Source: DATJGS01 sp035494735
GTDB lineage: Bacteria; Eisenbacteria; RBG-16-71-46
Direction of reading: 5' to 3'
NCBI GenBank assembly: GCA_035494735.1
Contig: DATJGS010000035.1
Location: 14,556 to 78,555, forward strand
DNA: 64,000 bases
Shown: positions 41,325 to 50,430 of the stretch, piece after piece
Numbering within the stretch: the stretch's first letter is position 1
Layout of the letters: each line of letters begins with the position of its first letter
Position numbers and translations under genes: made by a program
Notes under the pieces: model-generated
Seen by the model: the letters and a program-made list of their open reading frames with translations, nothing else
Told to the model about the DNA's origin: nothing
Database searches by the model: none

Positions 41325-42491
41325 ATGCGATCCCCTTTGCCCCCGATGCTGAGACGGCGCGCCGTTCTCGCGGTATGCGCGATGCTCGCGGCCTGCCTCG
41401 CGCCCGTCGCGGCCTGCGCCCACGGCGTCGGCACCAGTCAGATCGAGATGACGATCGACGGTTCGCACGTCGAGGGCGAGTGGGACCTCAACCTGCGCGA
41501 TGCTCGCCTGGCGGTCGAACTCGACCCGCAACTGGGCGGCGAGGCCGGCTGGCAGGACCTGCGTCATCACGAAGGCGAGCTGCGTGCGCTGCTGCTGCGC
41601 TCGCTGACCCTCACCGCCGACAGCCTGCCGTGCCGGCTCCACCTGGCGCCGAAGCCGATGGAGTGGGACACGAAGTGGAACAACGTGCGGTTCCACGTCG
41701 TCGCCGAATGCCCGGTCGCGCCGAAGCGCCTCGGACTCGAGTGCAACCTGCTGTTCGACAAGGACCCGACGCACCGCGCGTACTTCTCGATCGAGGACGA
41801 TCGCGTGACGAACGTGGGCGTGTTCCGCGCGAACCTGCGCTCGGTCACCGTGAGCGTGCGTCAGTTCCACTTCCTCGACGTCATGCTGGAGTTCACGCGC
41901 GAAGGCATCTGGCACATCTGGACCGGACCCGATCACATCCTGTTCCTGCTCGCGCTGCTCCTGCCCGCGGGGCTGCTGCGCGTGGGCGCGGGATGGACGC
42001 CACGCATCGGCCTGTGGCGCTGCGCCGAGGAAGTGCTGAAGGTGGTCACGGCGTTCACGGTCGCCCACTCGGCGACGCTCGCGCTGTCGTTCTTCGGCGT
42101 GCTCCGCCCGCCGGCGCAGTGGGTCGAGGTCGGGATCGCGCTGTCGGTGTTCGCGGCCGCGTGGAACAACCTGCGGCCGTTCCTCCCGGGGCGCGCGTGG
42201 GTCATGGCGCTGTCGTTCGGGCTCGTGCACGGTCTCGGCTTCGCCGGAGCGCTCAACAATCTGTCGCTGCCGCGCCACGCGCGGCTGCTGGCCCTCGGCA
42301 CGTTCAACATCGGCGTCGAGATCGGCCAGCTGGGCATCGTCGCCGTCATGCTGCCCGTGCTGTACGCGGCGTCGCGCCGGCGCTGGTACCCGCGGTTCGT
42401 GATGGGGATCGGCTCGCTGGCGATCGCCTGGATGGCGGTGCTGTGGATCCTCGAGCGCGGGTTCAGCCTGCAGTTCTTCGCGAGGCACTGA
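41325..42491 (+). CDS. HupE/UreJ-2-like membrane protein
   Basis: A 388-residue protein. The signal peptide ends in AACAHG (about residue 32). The periplasmic beta domain (about residues 32-190) is followed by six to seven membrane helices containing the HupE/UreJ motifs EGIWHIWTGPDHILFLLALLL, TAFTVAHSATLALSFFGV and FGLVHGLGFAGAL, with His residues that could bind metal. The ATG at 41325 was chosen; a second in-frame ATG is at 41346. HupE homologues are implicated in nickel or other small-solute movement in hydrogenase and urease systems, but none is encoded here. It sits between the exosortase pair and a convergent IPTL-tailed protein. Confidence 0.82.
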   Translation: MRSPLPPMLRRRAVLAVCAMLAACLAPVAACAHGVGTSQIEMTIDGSHVEGEWDLNLRDARLAVELDPQLGGEAGWQDLRHHEGELRALLLRSLTLTADSLPCRLHLAPKPMEWDTKWNNVRFHVVAECPVAPKRLGLECNLLFDKDPTHRAYFSIEDDRVTNVGVFRANLRSVTVSVRQFHFLDVMLEFTREGIWHIWTGPDHILFLLALLLPAGLLRVGAGWTPRIGLWRCAEEVLKVVTAFTVAHSATLALSFFGVLRPPAQWVEVGIALSVFAAAWNNLRPFLPGRAWVMALSFGLVHGLGFAGALNNLSLPRHARLLALGTFNIGVEIGQLGIVAVMLPVLYAASRRRWYPRFVMGIGSLAIAWMAVLWILERGFSLQFFARH

Positions 42492-42589
42492 GCCGGGCCT
42501 CGTGCGCCGGCCGGTGCGAATCCCGGGCACTGTGCCGTGTCGGGTTCGTCGCGGAGGCTGCCGACACCGACGTTTGCCCCCAGAAACGC

Positions 42590-42625
42590 CGAAGGGGGAC
42601 GGGATTTGGATCCCGTCCCCCTTCG
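42590..42625 (+). terminator. 16-bp perfect hairpin, bidirectional terminator between convergent genes
   Basis: CGAAGGGGGACGGGAT (42590-42605) pairs perfectly with 42610-42625 around a TTGG loop. It lies between the stops of the HupE-like gene (42491) and the IPTL-tailed gene (42643). There is no strong T-run on either strand. Confidence 0.75.
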
Positions 42626-42642
42626 CGTGATCGACGAAAGCG

Positions 42643-43230
42643 TCAGGCCGTCTTCGGCTGGCGGCGGAACAGACCGCTCGCCATCAGCAACAGGGCTCCG
42701 ACGAGCGCGAAAATGCCCCACGTCTGCATCATGGGCACGCCGGCCGCCAAGTTGACCGAGCCGCTCGAGCCCGCGAAGTTGTGCGGGGCGTTCACCGCGG
42801 TCGAGCCGTCACGATGCAGCGCGTTGATGCCGTCCGTCGGCACGGCGCCGTAATTCCAGATCTGCACGCCGCTCGCATAGTTCAACGTGCCGCCACCCGT
42901 CGCGAAGAAGCTCGCGGGGATGATGTAGTCCGGCGTCACGCCGCCCGGGAACGAGCCGAAGTTCGACGTTGCGACCAGGATCCACGTGTTCGCCGTCGCC
43001 GAGCTCGGCAGGTTGGTGACGAAATTGAACGTGTGCGTGTTGGACGTAATGGTGAACGCTCCGACGCCCTGCTCGCTCGCGGCGGACGTGAACAGCTCCA
43101 TGTACTGCGCCTGGCCGTCGGCGGTGCTGAAGATCTCCGACCAGACCCAGAGATGGTGAGCGGCCTGCGCCGACGTGGCGAGAGCGAGCCCGAGAACCAC
43201 GGCTGCGAGTGCGACAAAACGAGAACGCAT
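42643..43230 (-). CDS. Secreted protein with IPTL-CTERM-like tail (candidate exosortase H substrate)
   Basis: A 195-residue exported protein. The signal peptide is VALAAVVLGLALATSAQA. The mature domain contains HHLWVWSEIFSTADGQAQYMELF, resembling a lamin-tail or similar surface domain. The C-terminus is a tripartite sorting tail: VPMMQTWG (residue 165 on; compare IPTLxxWG), a hydrophobic helix IFALVGALLLMASGLF and an RR-containing end (RRQPKTA). Position, helix and basic end match IPTL-CTERM tails, with Val-Pro-Met-Met replacing Ile-Pro-Thr-Leu. GGAGG precedes the ATG. It is likely processed by the exosortase encoded at 40254-40790 (inference). Confidence 0.82.
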   Translation of the reverse strand: MRSRFVALAAVVLGLALATSAQAAHHLWVWSEIFSTADGQAQYMELFTSAASEQGVGAFTITSNTHTFNFVTNLPSSATANTWILVATSNFGSFPGGVTPDYIIPASFFATGGGTLNYASGVQIWNYGAVPTDGINALHRDGSTAVNAPHNFAGSSGSVNLAAGVPMMQTWGIFALVGALLLMASGLFRRQPKTA

Positions 43231-43588
43231 GGCACCTCCGAGGAGAGGAACTCGAACCGACCACGTGCGCGCGAAGCCCGAACCGGAGCGCCATCGCTGC
43301 GGCACGCGTGAAGTCTAGTGCACAGGTCGATGACACGGAAGGACCGAGTGTCACATTCGCGTGCGAATCGTCGCGTTTGCCACCATGAAACTCGACTAGG
43401 TTTTGCGCGGCTAATCTCGCGGTCGATGAATCGACGCGCGTGGGCTCGGTGCGCGCAACGCCATCCGATGAGGGCGTCGGCATCGACCCGCCCGCGCCGG
43501 TGGCCGCTCCACCCCGTGCATGCTACGATCTTCCTTCGCGTTTCAGACCGACTTGAACCCGCCGCACCTGAGCCCCAAGAGGACCTTC
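43231..43588 (+). other. Divergent intergenic region with short palindromes, 358 bases
   Basis: No gene is seen. It separates the IPTL-tailed gene (minus) from the secreted phospholipase-D-fold gene (plus) and includes TGACAC and GTGTCA arms around 11 bases (43331-43353), ATTCGC-GT-GCGAAT (43356-43369), and GTCGAT-GA-ATCGAC (43423-43436). A TGCTACGAT extended -10-like sequence lies at 43521-43529, 60 bases before the downstream ATG. These are possible operator and promoter elements only. Confidence 0.3.
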
Positions 43589-46500
43589 ATGCGCGCCTTG
43601 CCCCGCGTTTTCCTCGCCGCATTTGCCGTCGTCGGGGTGGGGCTCGCCGCGCGCGTCCTGCCCGCGTTCGCCGCCGCCAACCACGTGGTCATCAGCGAAT
43701 TCGCGACGCGCGGGCCGTCGGCCGCGACCGACGAATTCGTGGAGCTGTACAACCCCACGAGCAACGCGATCGACCTGTCGGGCTGGAAGATGCAGTACAA
43801 GTCGTCCAGCGGGACGATCTGGAACGACCGTGCGATCCTGCCCGCGAACACGGCGATCGCCGCCCACGGCTTCTTCCTGATCGCGAACACGTCGTACGTC
43901 GGCACGGTGGTTCCCGACTACACGTCGTCGCTGTGGACGTCGGGCCAGGGCATGGCCGACAACGGGCACGTGCACATTCTCGACGCGTCGGCAGTCGAGG
44001 TCGACAAGGTGGGCTTTGGTAGCGCAATTGATCCCGAAGGCAGCCCGGCCCCGAACCACGGCACGACCGCGAACAACAACAGCGTCGAGCGCAAGGCGCT
44101 CGTGACGTCGACCGCGGACTCGCTGGCCGCCGGCGGCGCGCACGAGTTCCTGGGCAACGGCCAGGACACGGACAACAACGCGAACGACTACGTGGTCCAG
44201 TCGCACGGCCGCAATCCGCAGAACAGCGGGAATTCGCCGGAGCCGGCGTTCGCGAACGGCGGCAGCGGCACCGGCCGCGCGAGCGCGCAGCCGAACCTGG
44301 TGTACACGAGCCGCTCGCTCGCGTCGCTGGCCATCACCGTCGCTCAGGACTCGGCGTACACGCTGGCCAGCGTGTCGATCGCCGTGCCCACGAGCTGGAC
44401 GTGGTCGCATGCGACGGGCGACGTCGCGCTGACCGGCTCCGGCTTCGCGTCGGCCGCGCTCGTCATCAACGGCGACACGCTCGTGGTGACCGGCGCGTCG
44501 ATCTCGACCGCCGACAGCGGCACCGTGACGATCGCGAACCTGACGACGCCGGCCACCAAGGGCGGCTCGTCGTTCAATACGATGACCGCCGTGGCCGCGG
44601 GCACGCTCGCGCCCATCATCAAGCACCCGAGCGTGCGCGTGCTCGACCTCGTGCCGATCGTGACCGTGCACGTCAACGACGCCTCGGGCGTCGCCGCCGC
44701 GCCGTACGCGGCCGGCTCCGAGGCCACGGTGAGCGGCGTCGTCACCGCGAACTTCAGCGACACGCGCACCGACGTCTACGTGCAGGACGTGACCGGCGGC
44801 CTGAGCCTGTTCAACTCCAGCCTCGGGCCGCTCACGCTCGCGCCCGGGGACAGCATCACGGTGACGGGGTCGATCGTGCAGTTCCGCGGTCTCACGGAGC
44901 TGCAGCCGGACTTCTCGCTGCTGTTCCGCCACGCCACCGGGCGACCGGTGCCCGATCCGCTGCTCGTGACGTGCGCGGACGTGAACGCGACGTTCCATCC
45001 GGACTTCACGGAGCCGAACGAAGCGCGGCTCATTCGCATCGACGGCGCGACGTACAACCCGGTCACCTCGACCATCACCGATCCGTCGGGGACGACGAAC
45101 ATCTTCATCCCGAACACGTTTCCCGCGCCGCCCAGCGTGTTCGACGTCGTCGGCATCCTGAAGCAGTTCAAGCCGGGGACGCCGGCGCCCGGGCCGCCGT
45201 ACACCACGGACTACGAGATCACGCCGCGCACGCCGGCTGACATCATCGCGCACGCCGGGCCGATCCTCCTGACGACGCCGTTCGAGGATCACCTGCAGCC
45301 GACGTCGGTCCAGCTGCACTGGACCACGGACGTGGCCTCCACGAGCATCGTGCGCTACGGGCTGACGTCCGCGTTCACCGACAGCGTCGTCGATCCGACC
45401 CCGGTGACGGCGCACGACATCACGGTGCCCGGCCTCAGCGCCGCGACCGTGTACGACTACAGCGTCGGCTCGGGCGACGTGAACGGCACGAACTTCTCGA
45501 CGACGCGGCTGTTCATCACGTCGTCGCCGCCCCAGTCGACGGGGCAGATGCACGTGTACTTCAACAAGAGCGTGAACACGTCCGTCGCCTGGCTGCACGC
45601 GGCGAACGGCAATCAGAACCTGCCGGCGCTGCTCGTGCCGCACTTCGACAACGCGCAGCGTTCGATCGACGCGGCGCTGTACAGCCTGAGCGGCACGCCG
45701 GGCGCGACGCTGGCCACGGCGCTCATCAACGCCAAGAACCGCGGCGTCAAGGTGCGTGTGATCTGCGAGGACGACAACAAGAACTCGAGCGCGTTCAACT
45801 CCCTGATCTCGGCCGGCATCCCGCTCATCACGGACCGCTTCGATCCGATCAACAACGGCGCCGGGCTCATGCACAACAAGTTCTTCGTCATCGACGGCCG
45901 GGCCGGCGCGCCGGAGAGCGCGTGGGTGTGGACCGGCTCGTGGAACCCCACGGACCCGGGGACGAACGACGACATGCAGAACTCGGTCGAGATCCAGGAC
46001 CAGTCGCTCGCCAAGACCTATACGATGGAGTTCGAGGAGATGTGGGGGAGCGGCACCGACACGCCGAACTCGTCGGCCTCGCGATTCGGGGCGCGCAAGC
46101 TCGACAACACGCCGCACAAGTTCACAATCGGCGGGCGCGACGTCGAGTCGTACTTCAGCCCGTCGGACGGCGTGACGTCGCAGATCGTCAAGCTCGTCAA
46201 CGCGGCGCAACACTCGATCGGCTTCCAGCTGCTGACGCTGACCCGCTCGGACATCTCGGACGCGCTCATCGCCCAGCACAACGCCGGGCGCAAGGTGCGC
46301 GGCGATCTCGACAGCGACTCCGACGCGGGCTCCGAGTACGCGACGCTCGTCGCGAACGGCATCGACGTGCGCCTGAAGACCGGCGTGTCCGGGCTGCTGC
46401 ACCACAAGTACTGCATCGTCGACGCCGAATCGCCGCAGTACGCGGCCACGACGCTGACCGGCTCGCACAACTGGTCGAGCGCCGCGGAGGACCAGAACAA

Positions 46501-46897
46501 CGAGAACACGCTCGTCATCCGCGACTTCGACATCACGAACCAGTACCTGCAGGAGTTCACCGCCCGCTACTACCAGTTCGGCGGCACGGACTCGGTGACC
46601 GTCAGTGTCGAGCCGATCGGCGGCGCGGTGCCGCGCCACGTTGCGCTGTCACAGAACGCGCCGAATCCGTTCCGCACGTCGACCGCGATCGAATACGCGA
46701 TCCCCGCCGCTCAGAACGTGCGGCTCGGCTTGTTCGACATTCAGGGTCGCGAGGTCCGGACCCTGGTCGACGCGTTCCAGATGCCGGGGCGCTATCGCGT
46801 GCAGATCACCGCGGGCGCGCTGCCGGCCGGTCTGTACTTCTATCGCCTGAAAGCCGGCGCAGCGATCGAGCAGCGGAAGCTCCTGCTCCTCAAGTAA
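43589..46897 (+). CDS. Secreted multidomain phospholipase D-fold protein with lamin-tail and FlgD-like domains
   Basis: A 1102-residue protein. A signal peptide (to about residue 28) precedes a lamin-tail domain (about residues 30-140, VISEFATRGPSAATDEFVELYNPTSNAIDLSGW). Two uncharacterised beta domains follow; the OB-like one includes ATVSGVVTANFSDTRTDVYVQD. Next are an Fn3-like domain (about residues 570-640) and a two-half phospholipase D domain with both HKD motifs, HNKFFVID (about residue 763) and HHKYCIVD (about residue 942). The C-terminal FlgD/type IX-like domain starts at LSQNAPNPFRTSTAIEY and ends GLYFYRLKAGAAIEQRKLLLLK. It may be an extracellular nuclease or phospholipase. AGAGGA precedes the chosen ATG by 5 bases. 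Confidence 0.88.
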   Translation: MRALPRVFLAAFAVVGVGLAARVLPAFAAANHVVISEFATRGPSAATDEFVELYNPTSNAIDLSGWKMQYKSSSGTIWNDRAILPANTAIAAHGFFLIANTSYVGTVVPDYTSSLWTSGQGMADNGHVHILDASAVEVDKVGFGSAIDPEGSPAPNHGTTANNNSVERKALVTSTADSLAAGGAHEFLGNGQDTDNNANDYVVQSHGRNPQNSGNSPEPAFANGGSGTGRASAQPNLVYTSRSLASLAITVAQDSAYTLASVSIAVPTSWTWSHATGDVALTGSGFASAALVINGDTLVVTGASISTADSGTVTIANLTTPATKGGSSFNTMTAVAAGTLAPIIKHPSVRVLDLVPIVTVHVNDASGVAAAPYAAGSEATVSGVVTANFSDTRTDVYVQDVTGGLSLFNSSLGPLTLAPGDSITVTGSIVQFRGLTELQPDFSLLFRHATGRPVPDPLLVTCADVNATFHPDFTEPNEARLIRIDGATYNPVTSTITDPSGTTNIFIPNTFPAPPSVFDVVGILKQFKPGTPAPGPPYTTDYEITPRTPADIIAHAGPILLTTPFEDHLQPTSVQLHWTTDVASTSIVRYGLTSAFTDSVVDPTPVTAHDITVPGLSAATVYDYSVGSGDVNGTNFSTTRLFITSSPPQSTGQMHVYFNKSVNTSVAWLHAANGNQNLPALLVPHFDNAQRSIDAALYSLSGTPGATLATALINAKNRGVKVRVICEDDNKNSSAFNSLISAGIPLITDRFDPINNGAGLMHNKFFVIDGRAGAPESAWVWTGSWNPTDPGTNDDMQNSVEIQDQSLAKTYTMEFEEMWGSGTDTPNSSASRFGARKLDNTPHKFTIGGRDVESYFSPSDGVTSQIVKLVNAAQHSIGFQLLTLTRSDISDALIAQHNAGRKVRGDLDSDSDAGSEYATLVANGIDVRLKTGVSGLLHHKYCIVDAESPQYAATTLTGSHNWSSAAEDQNNENTLVIRDFDITNQYLQEFTARYYQFGGTDSVTVSVEPIGGAVPRHVALSQNAPNPFRTSTAIEYAIPAAQNVRLGLFDIQGREVRTLVDAFQMPGRYRVQITAGALPAGLYFYRLKAGAAIEQRKLLLLK

Positions 46898-46957
46898 CGT
46901 GACGGCGCGTCTCCCAGAGCGGGGGGCGCGTCGCGAATCGGCCGTTCATCGATGACC

Positions 46958-46963
46958 AGGAGG
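46958..46963 (+). promoter_or_regulatory. AGGAGG ribosome-binding site deciding the start at 46973
   Basis: The site lies 9 bases before ATG 46973 and downstream of the in-frame ATG 46952, which it therefore rules out as the main start. Confidence 0.7.
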
Positions 46964-46972
46964 TCCCCGGCC

Positions 46973-48013
46973 ATGTTGCGCTCGCACCTGCTGCTCCCGA
47001 TCGTTCTGTTCGCCGTGCTCGCCGGCCCGCGCTCCACGCCGGCCGCGGACGCTCCGTCCAGCTTTCACGTCGTGCGCCGCATCCCAGTGGGCGGCGAGGG
47101 CGGGTGGGATTGCATCGCCGTCGAGGCCGCATCGCATCGCGTGTACGTGACCCACGGCACGCACGTGGTGGTGGTGGACGCGGCGACGGACAGCACCGTC
47201 GGTGACATCGCGCCGACGTTGGGAGTGCACGGGGTCGCGTTCGCGCCGGAATTCGGGCGCGGCTTCACGAGCAACGGCCGCGACTCGTCCGTCACCGTGT
47301 TCGACCTGAAGACGCTCGCGGTGCTCGCGAACGTGAAGCTGCAGGCGCGCAATCCCGACGTCATCGTGTACGACCCGGCGTCCAAGCGCGTGTTCACGAT
47401 GAACGGCGGCAGCGACAACGCGACCGCCCTCGACGCGGCCACGAATGCGATCGTGGGCAACGTGGCGCTCGGCGGCCGGCCGGAGTTCGCGGTCGTGGAC
47501 GGCGCGGGCCATCTGTTCGTGAACCTGGAGGACAGCAGCGCTGTCGCGTCCGTCGACACAAAGAAGCTCGCCGTGCTCGCGCGCTGGCCGCTCGGCGAGG
47601 GCGAAGGCCCGAGCGGGCTCGCGATGGACGTCGCGCACCACCGGCTGTTCTCGGCGTGCGGCAACCAGAAGCTGGCGATCCTCGACAGCGAGCACGGCAA
47701 GGTCGTCGCCACGCTGCCGATCGGCAAGGGCGTCGACGGCTGCGTGTTCGACGCGAAGCACGGCCAGGTCATCACGCCGAACGGTGAAGGCACGCTGACG
47801 GTGATCCAGGAGGACGGTCCCGACCGCTATCACGTCGTCGCCACTCCGGCCACCGAGCGTGGCGCGCGCACCTGCGCGCTCGACGACGCGACCGGCACGC
47901 TGTACCTGCCGACCGCCGACTTCGGCCCGCCGTCCGCGCCGACGGCCGAGCGCCCGAATCCACGTCCGAGCATCGTGCCGGGCACGTTCCGCGTGCTCGT
48001 CGCGGCGCGCTGA
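46973..48013 (+). CDS. YncE-family exported beta-propeller protein
   Basis: A 346-residue protein. The signal peptide ends in STPAAD (about residue 25). Seven-bladed YncE-type propeller repeats follow: YVTHGTHVVVVDAATDSTVGDI, SVTVFDLKTLAVLANVKL, VFTMNGGSDNATALDAATNAIVG, AVASVDTKKLAVLARWPL and LAILDSEHGKVVATLPIG. These surface or periplasmic proteins bind ligands or DNA; the family role is not established. The start is set by the AGGAGG site. It is the middle gene between the phospholipase-D-fold and DinB genes, all on the plus strand. Confidence 0.85.
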   Translation: MLRSHLLLPIVLFAVLAGPRSTPAADAPSSFHVVRRIPVGGEGGWDCIAVEAASHRVYVTHGTHVVVVDAATDSTVGDIAPTLGVHGVAFAPEFGRGFTSNGRDSSVTVFDLKTLAVLANVKLQARNPDVIVYDPASKRVFTMNGGSDNATALDAATNAIVGNVALGGRPEFAVVDGAGHLFVNLEDSSAVASVDTKKLAVLARWPLGEGEGPSGLAMDVAHHRLFSACGNQKLAILDSEHGKVVATLPIGKGVDGCVFDAKHGQVITPNGEGTLTVIQEDGPDRYHVVATPATERGARTCALDDATGTLYLPTADFGPPSAPTAERPNPRPSIVPGTFRVLVAAR

Positions 48014-48027
48014 GGCGACGGTTCGCC

Positions 48028-48600
48028 GTGCCGACATCTCCTGGGCCGAGTCCGACCGCCGATGAATTGAGGCAGATCGGGCGCAAGTTGTCGGCGAACG
48101 ATTTCGCCGGGACGATCCGCGCGTACTATCCGTTCTGGGACGCGCAGTATCGGCCGCTGCTCCTCAAGGCCGTCGAGGCGTTTCCGGCCGAGCACTTCGG
48201 CTTCAAGCCGAACCCGGCGTCACTGACCGCGCACCAGACCATCCTGCACATCGCCGAAGCCGAAACCGCGTGGATCACGCGCATCGTCGAGGGCGGGCCC
48301 GACGTCGAGTGGGTCGCTCCCCACGCGGATCCCGCTCAGGGCTGGGTCACGGTGGTGGACGCACCGGACCATGCGGCGCTGCTCGAGCGCCTGGCCGACG
48401 CGCATCGGCTGACGCAGAGGTACCTCGAGCGGCCCGCGGGCGAGATCGGGCGCGTCATCACGTATACGCGGCCGAACGGGGAGCAGCGCAGCCTCACGCT
48501 CCACTGGGTGCTGGATCATCTGCAGGAACACGAGGTCCATCACCGCGCCCAGCTCAACCTCTACTTGAGGATGCTCGGGGTGGAGCCGCCCTCGATCTGA
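48028..48600 (+). CDS. DinB-family protein
   Basis: A 190-residue cytoplasmic four-helix protein of the DinB/YfiT superfamily. Motifs are YYPFWDAQYRPLLLKAVEAFP, TAHQTILHIAEAETAWITRI and the terminal VLDHLQEHEVHHRAQLNLYLRMLGVEPPSI. The His residues in HIAEAE and HxxxHH form the usual metal triad (about residues 74, 175 and 179). These proteins are putative metal-dependent thiol transferases or bacillithiol/mycothiol S-transferase relatives. The start is GTG at 48028, 14 bases after the YncE stop. Confidence 0.82.
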   Translation: MPTSPGPSPTADELRQIGRKLSANDFAGTIRAYYPFWDAQYRPLLLKAVEAFPAEHFGFKPNPASLTAHQTILHIAEAETAWITRIVEGGPDVEWVAPHADPAQGWVTVVDAPDHAALLERLADAHRLTQRYLERPAGEIGRVITYTRPNGEQRSLTLHWVLDHLQEHEVHHRAQLNLYLRMLGVEPPSI

Positions 48601-48624
48601 GTTGCCGGCGAAGGCCGGTCGCGG

Positions 48625-50430
48625 CTAACGCGCCTCGGCTTCCGCGGTCGCGAACTGTTCGTCGTACAACCGCGCGTACAGCCCGCCGGCCGCGAGCAGC
48701 TCCGCGTGCGAGCCGCGCTCCACGATGCGTCCATGGTCCATCGCCAGGATGACGTCGGCGCGCAGGATCGTGCTGAGGCGATGGGCGATGACGAGGCTGC
48801 TGCGCCCGACGAGCAGGGCTTCCAGCGCCTGGCGGATCAGCGTCTCCGAGTGCGAATCGAGCGACGACGTCGCCTCGTCGAGGATCAGGAGCCGCGGATC
48901 GCGCAGCACGACGCGGGCCAGCGCGAGGCGCTGGCGTTCGCCGCCCGACAGCTTGTAGCCGCGCTCGCCGACGAGCGTGTCCAACCGCTGGGGCAGCGCC
49001 GCGACCACGTCCCACACCTGCGCCAGCCGGCACGCGCGCTCCAGCTCGTCGTCGCTCGCATCGCGTTTCGCGTAGCGCAGGTTCTCGGCGATCGTAGCGT
49101 GGAACAGCGTGGTCTCCTGCGTGACCTTCGCGGTCCAGCGCGCGAGGTCGTCGAGCGCCACGTCGCGCAGGTCCAGCCCGTCGAACGTGACGCGGCCGCG
49201 CGTCGGGTCGTACAGCCGGGTCGCGAGGTAGGTGACGGTCGTCTTGCCGGCGCCGCTCGGTCCGACGAGCGCCACCATCTGCCCGGGCGCCACGTCGAAC
49301 GTGAGGTCGGCGACGGTCCACGGCGGGCCCGAGCCGCCGTAGGCCATCGACACGTCCTCGAAGCGCAGCGCGCCGCGCGGCGCCGCGAGCCGGGCCGGGT
49401 GCGCCGGCTCGGCGATCTCGATCGGCAGGTCGAGGTAGTCGAAGATGCGGCGGAAGACGGCGCCGGCGCTCATGACGTCGACCTGCGCGTTCACGAGCGC
49501 CGTGGCCGGCGCGTACAGCCGGCCGAGGTAGCCGACGAACGCGACGATGGTGCCGATCGAGATGCGCCCGGCGATGGCCTCGTGACCGCCCATCCAGTAG
49601 ATGAGCGCCGGGCCGACGCTGGCGAACAGCATGATGAACATCAGGAACCAGCGCCCGGCCATGCTCTGGCGGATCTGCAGATCGCGCACCGCGGCGGAGC
49701 GTTCGCGGAAGCGCCGGCGCTCGTGCTCCTGAGCGCCGAACAGCCGCGCCATCATGTAGCCGCTGACCGACAGCGTTTCCTGGATCGCGGCCGTGATCTC
49801 CGCGGTGCGCTCCTGCGTCTCCTTCGCGATGCGCCCGCGCAGCCGGCCGACACCGCGCGTCGGCAGGATGAAGAACGGGAGCACCGCCGTGGCCACGAGC
49901 GACAGCCGCCAGTCCATGCGCAGGATGACGATGAGCGTGGTGATCACGATGAGCGTGTTGGAGACGAGGCTGACCATGGTGCCCGTGATCACGCCCTGCA
50001 CGCTGCCCACGTCGTTCTGCAGGCGCGAGACGATCTCGCCCGACTTGGTGTTCGTGAAGAAGCGCATCGACTGGCGGAGCACCCGGTCGAACATGTCGTT
50101 GCGGATCCCGAACATCACGTCCTGGCCCATCACGGTCGCCAGGTAGCTCTGCCACACGCCGACGAGTCCGGCCAGCACCGGCGCGCCGATCATGCCGACG
50201 ATCAGCCAGTTCAGCAGCGCGCCGTCGTGGCTCGGAATCGCGCGGTCGATCACTTCGCGCACGAGCAGCGGCGGGATCACGCCGAGGACCGCGCTGGCCA
50301 GGATGCACAGGACGATCAGCAGCGACGGGCGCCACGCGGGAAGCAGATAGCCCCAGATGCGCCGCATGTCGCCGCGCTTCAGGCGCACGTTCTTGGGCGC
50401 GTCATCGAACTGGAAGTGATACATGCCCAT
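48625..50430 (-). CDS. ABC transporter, ATP-binding and permease fusion (exporter, MsbA/lipid-type)
   Basis: A 601-residue type IV ABC half-transporter. Six membrane helices occur in about residues 30-330 (PSLLIVLCILASAVLGVIPPLLV and LIVITTLIVILRM are the clearest). The nucleotide-binding domain has Walker A GPSGAGKTT (about residue 388), signature LSGGERQRLALAR, Walker B LLILDEATSSLD and H-loop IAHRLST. The length fits MsbA/multidrug half-transporters, which act as dimers. GAGGAG lies 7 bases before the ATG at 50430. It is a single gene, divergent from nirK; its substrate is unknown. Confidence 0.9.
   Translation of the reverse strand: MGMYHFQFDDAPKNVRLKRGDMRRIWGYLLPAWRPSLLIVLCILASAVLGVIPPLLVREVIDRAIPSHDGALLNWLIVGMIGAPVLAGLVGVWQSYLATVMGQDVMFGIRNDMFDRVLRQSMRFFTNTKSGEIVSRLQNDVGSVQGVITGTMVSLVSNTLIVITTLIVILRMDWRLSLVATAVLPFFILPTRGVGRLRGRIAKETQERTAEITAAIQETLSVSGYMMARLFGAQEHERRRFRERSAAVRDLQIRQSMAGRWFLMFIMLFASVGPALIYWMGGHEAIAGRISIGTIVAFVGYLGRLYAPATALVNAQVDVMSAGAVFRRIFDYLDLPIEIAEPAHPARLAAPRGALRFEDVSMAYGGSGPPWTVADLTFDVAPGQMVALVGPSGAGKTTVTYLATRLYDPTRGRVTFDGLDLRDVALDDLARWTAKVTQETTLFHATIAENLRYAKRDASDDELERACRLAQVWDVVAALPQRLDTLVGERGYKLSGGERQRLALARVVLRDPRLLILDEATSSLDSHSETLIRQALEALLVGRSSLVIAHRLSTILRADVILAMDHGRIVERGSHAELLAAGGLYARLYDEQFATAEAEAR

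Noticed and set aside
43523..46639. A 1038-aa minus-strand frame opposite the phospholipase-D-fold gene
   Set aside because: Low-complexity Arg/Val/His composition; the plus-strand gene has a signal peptide, HKD motifs and a C-terminal sorting domain.
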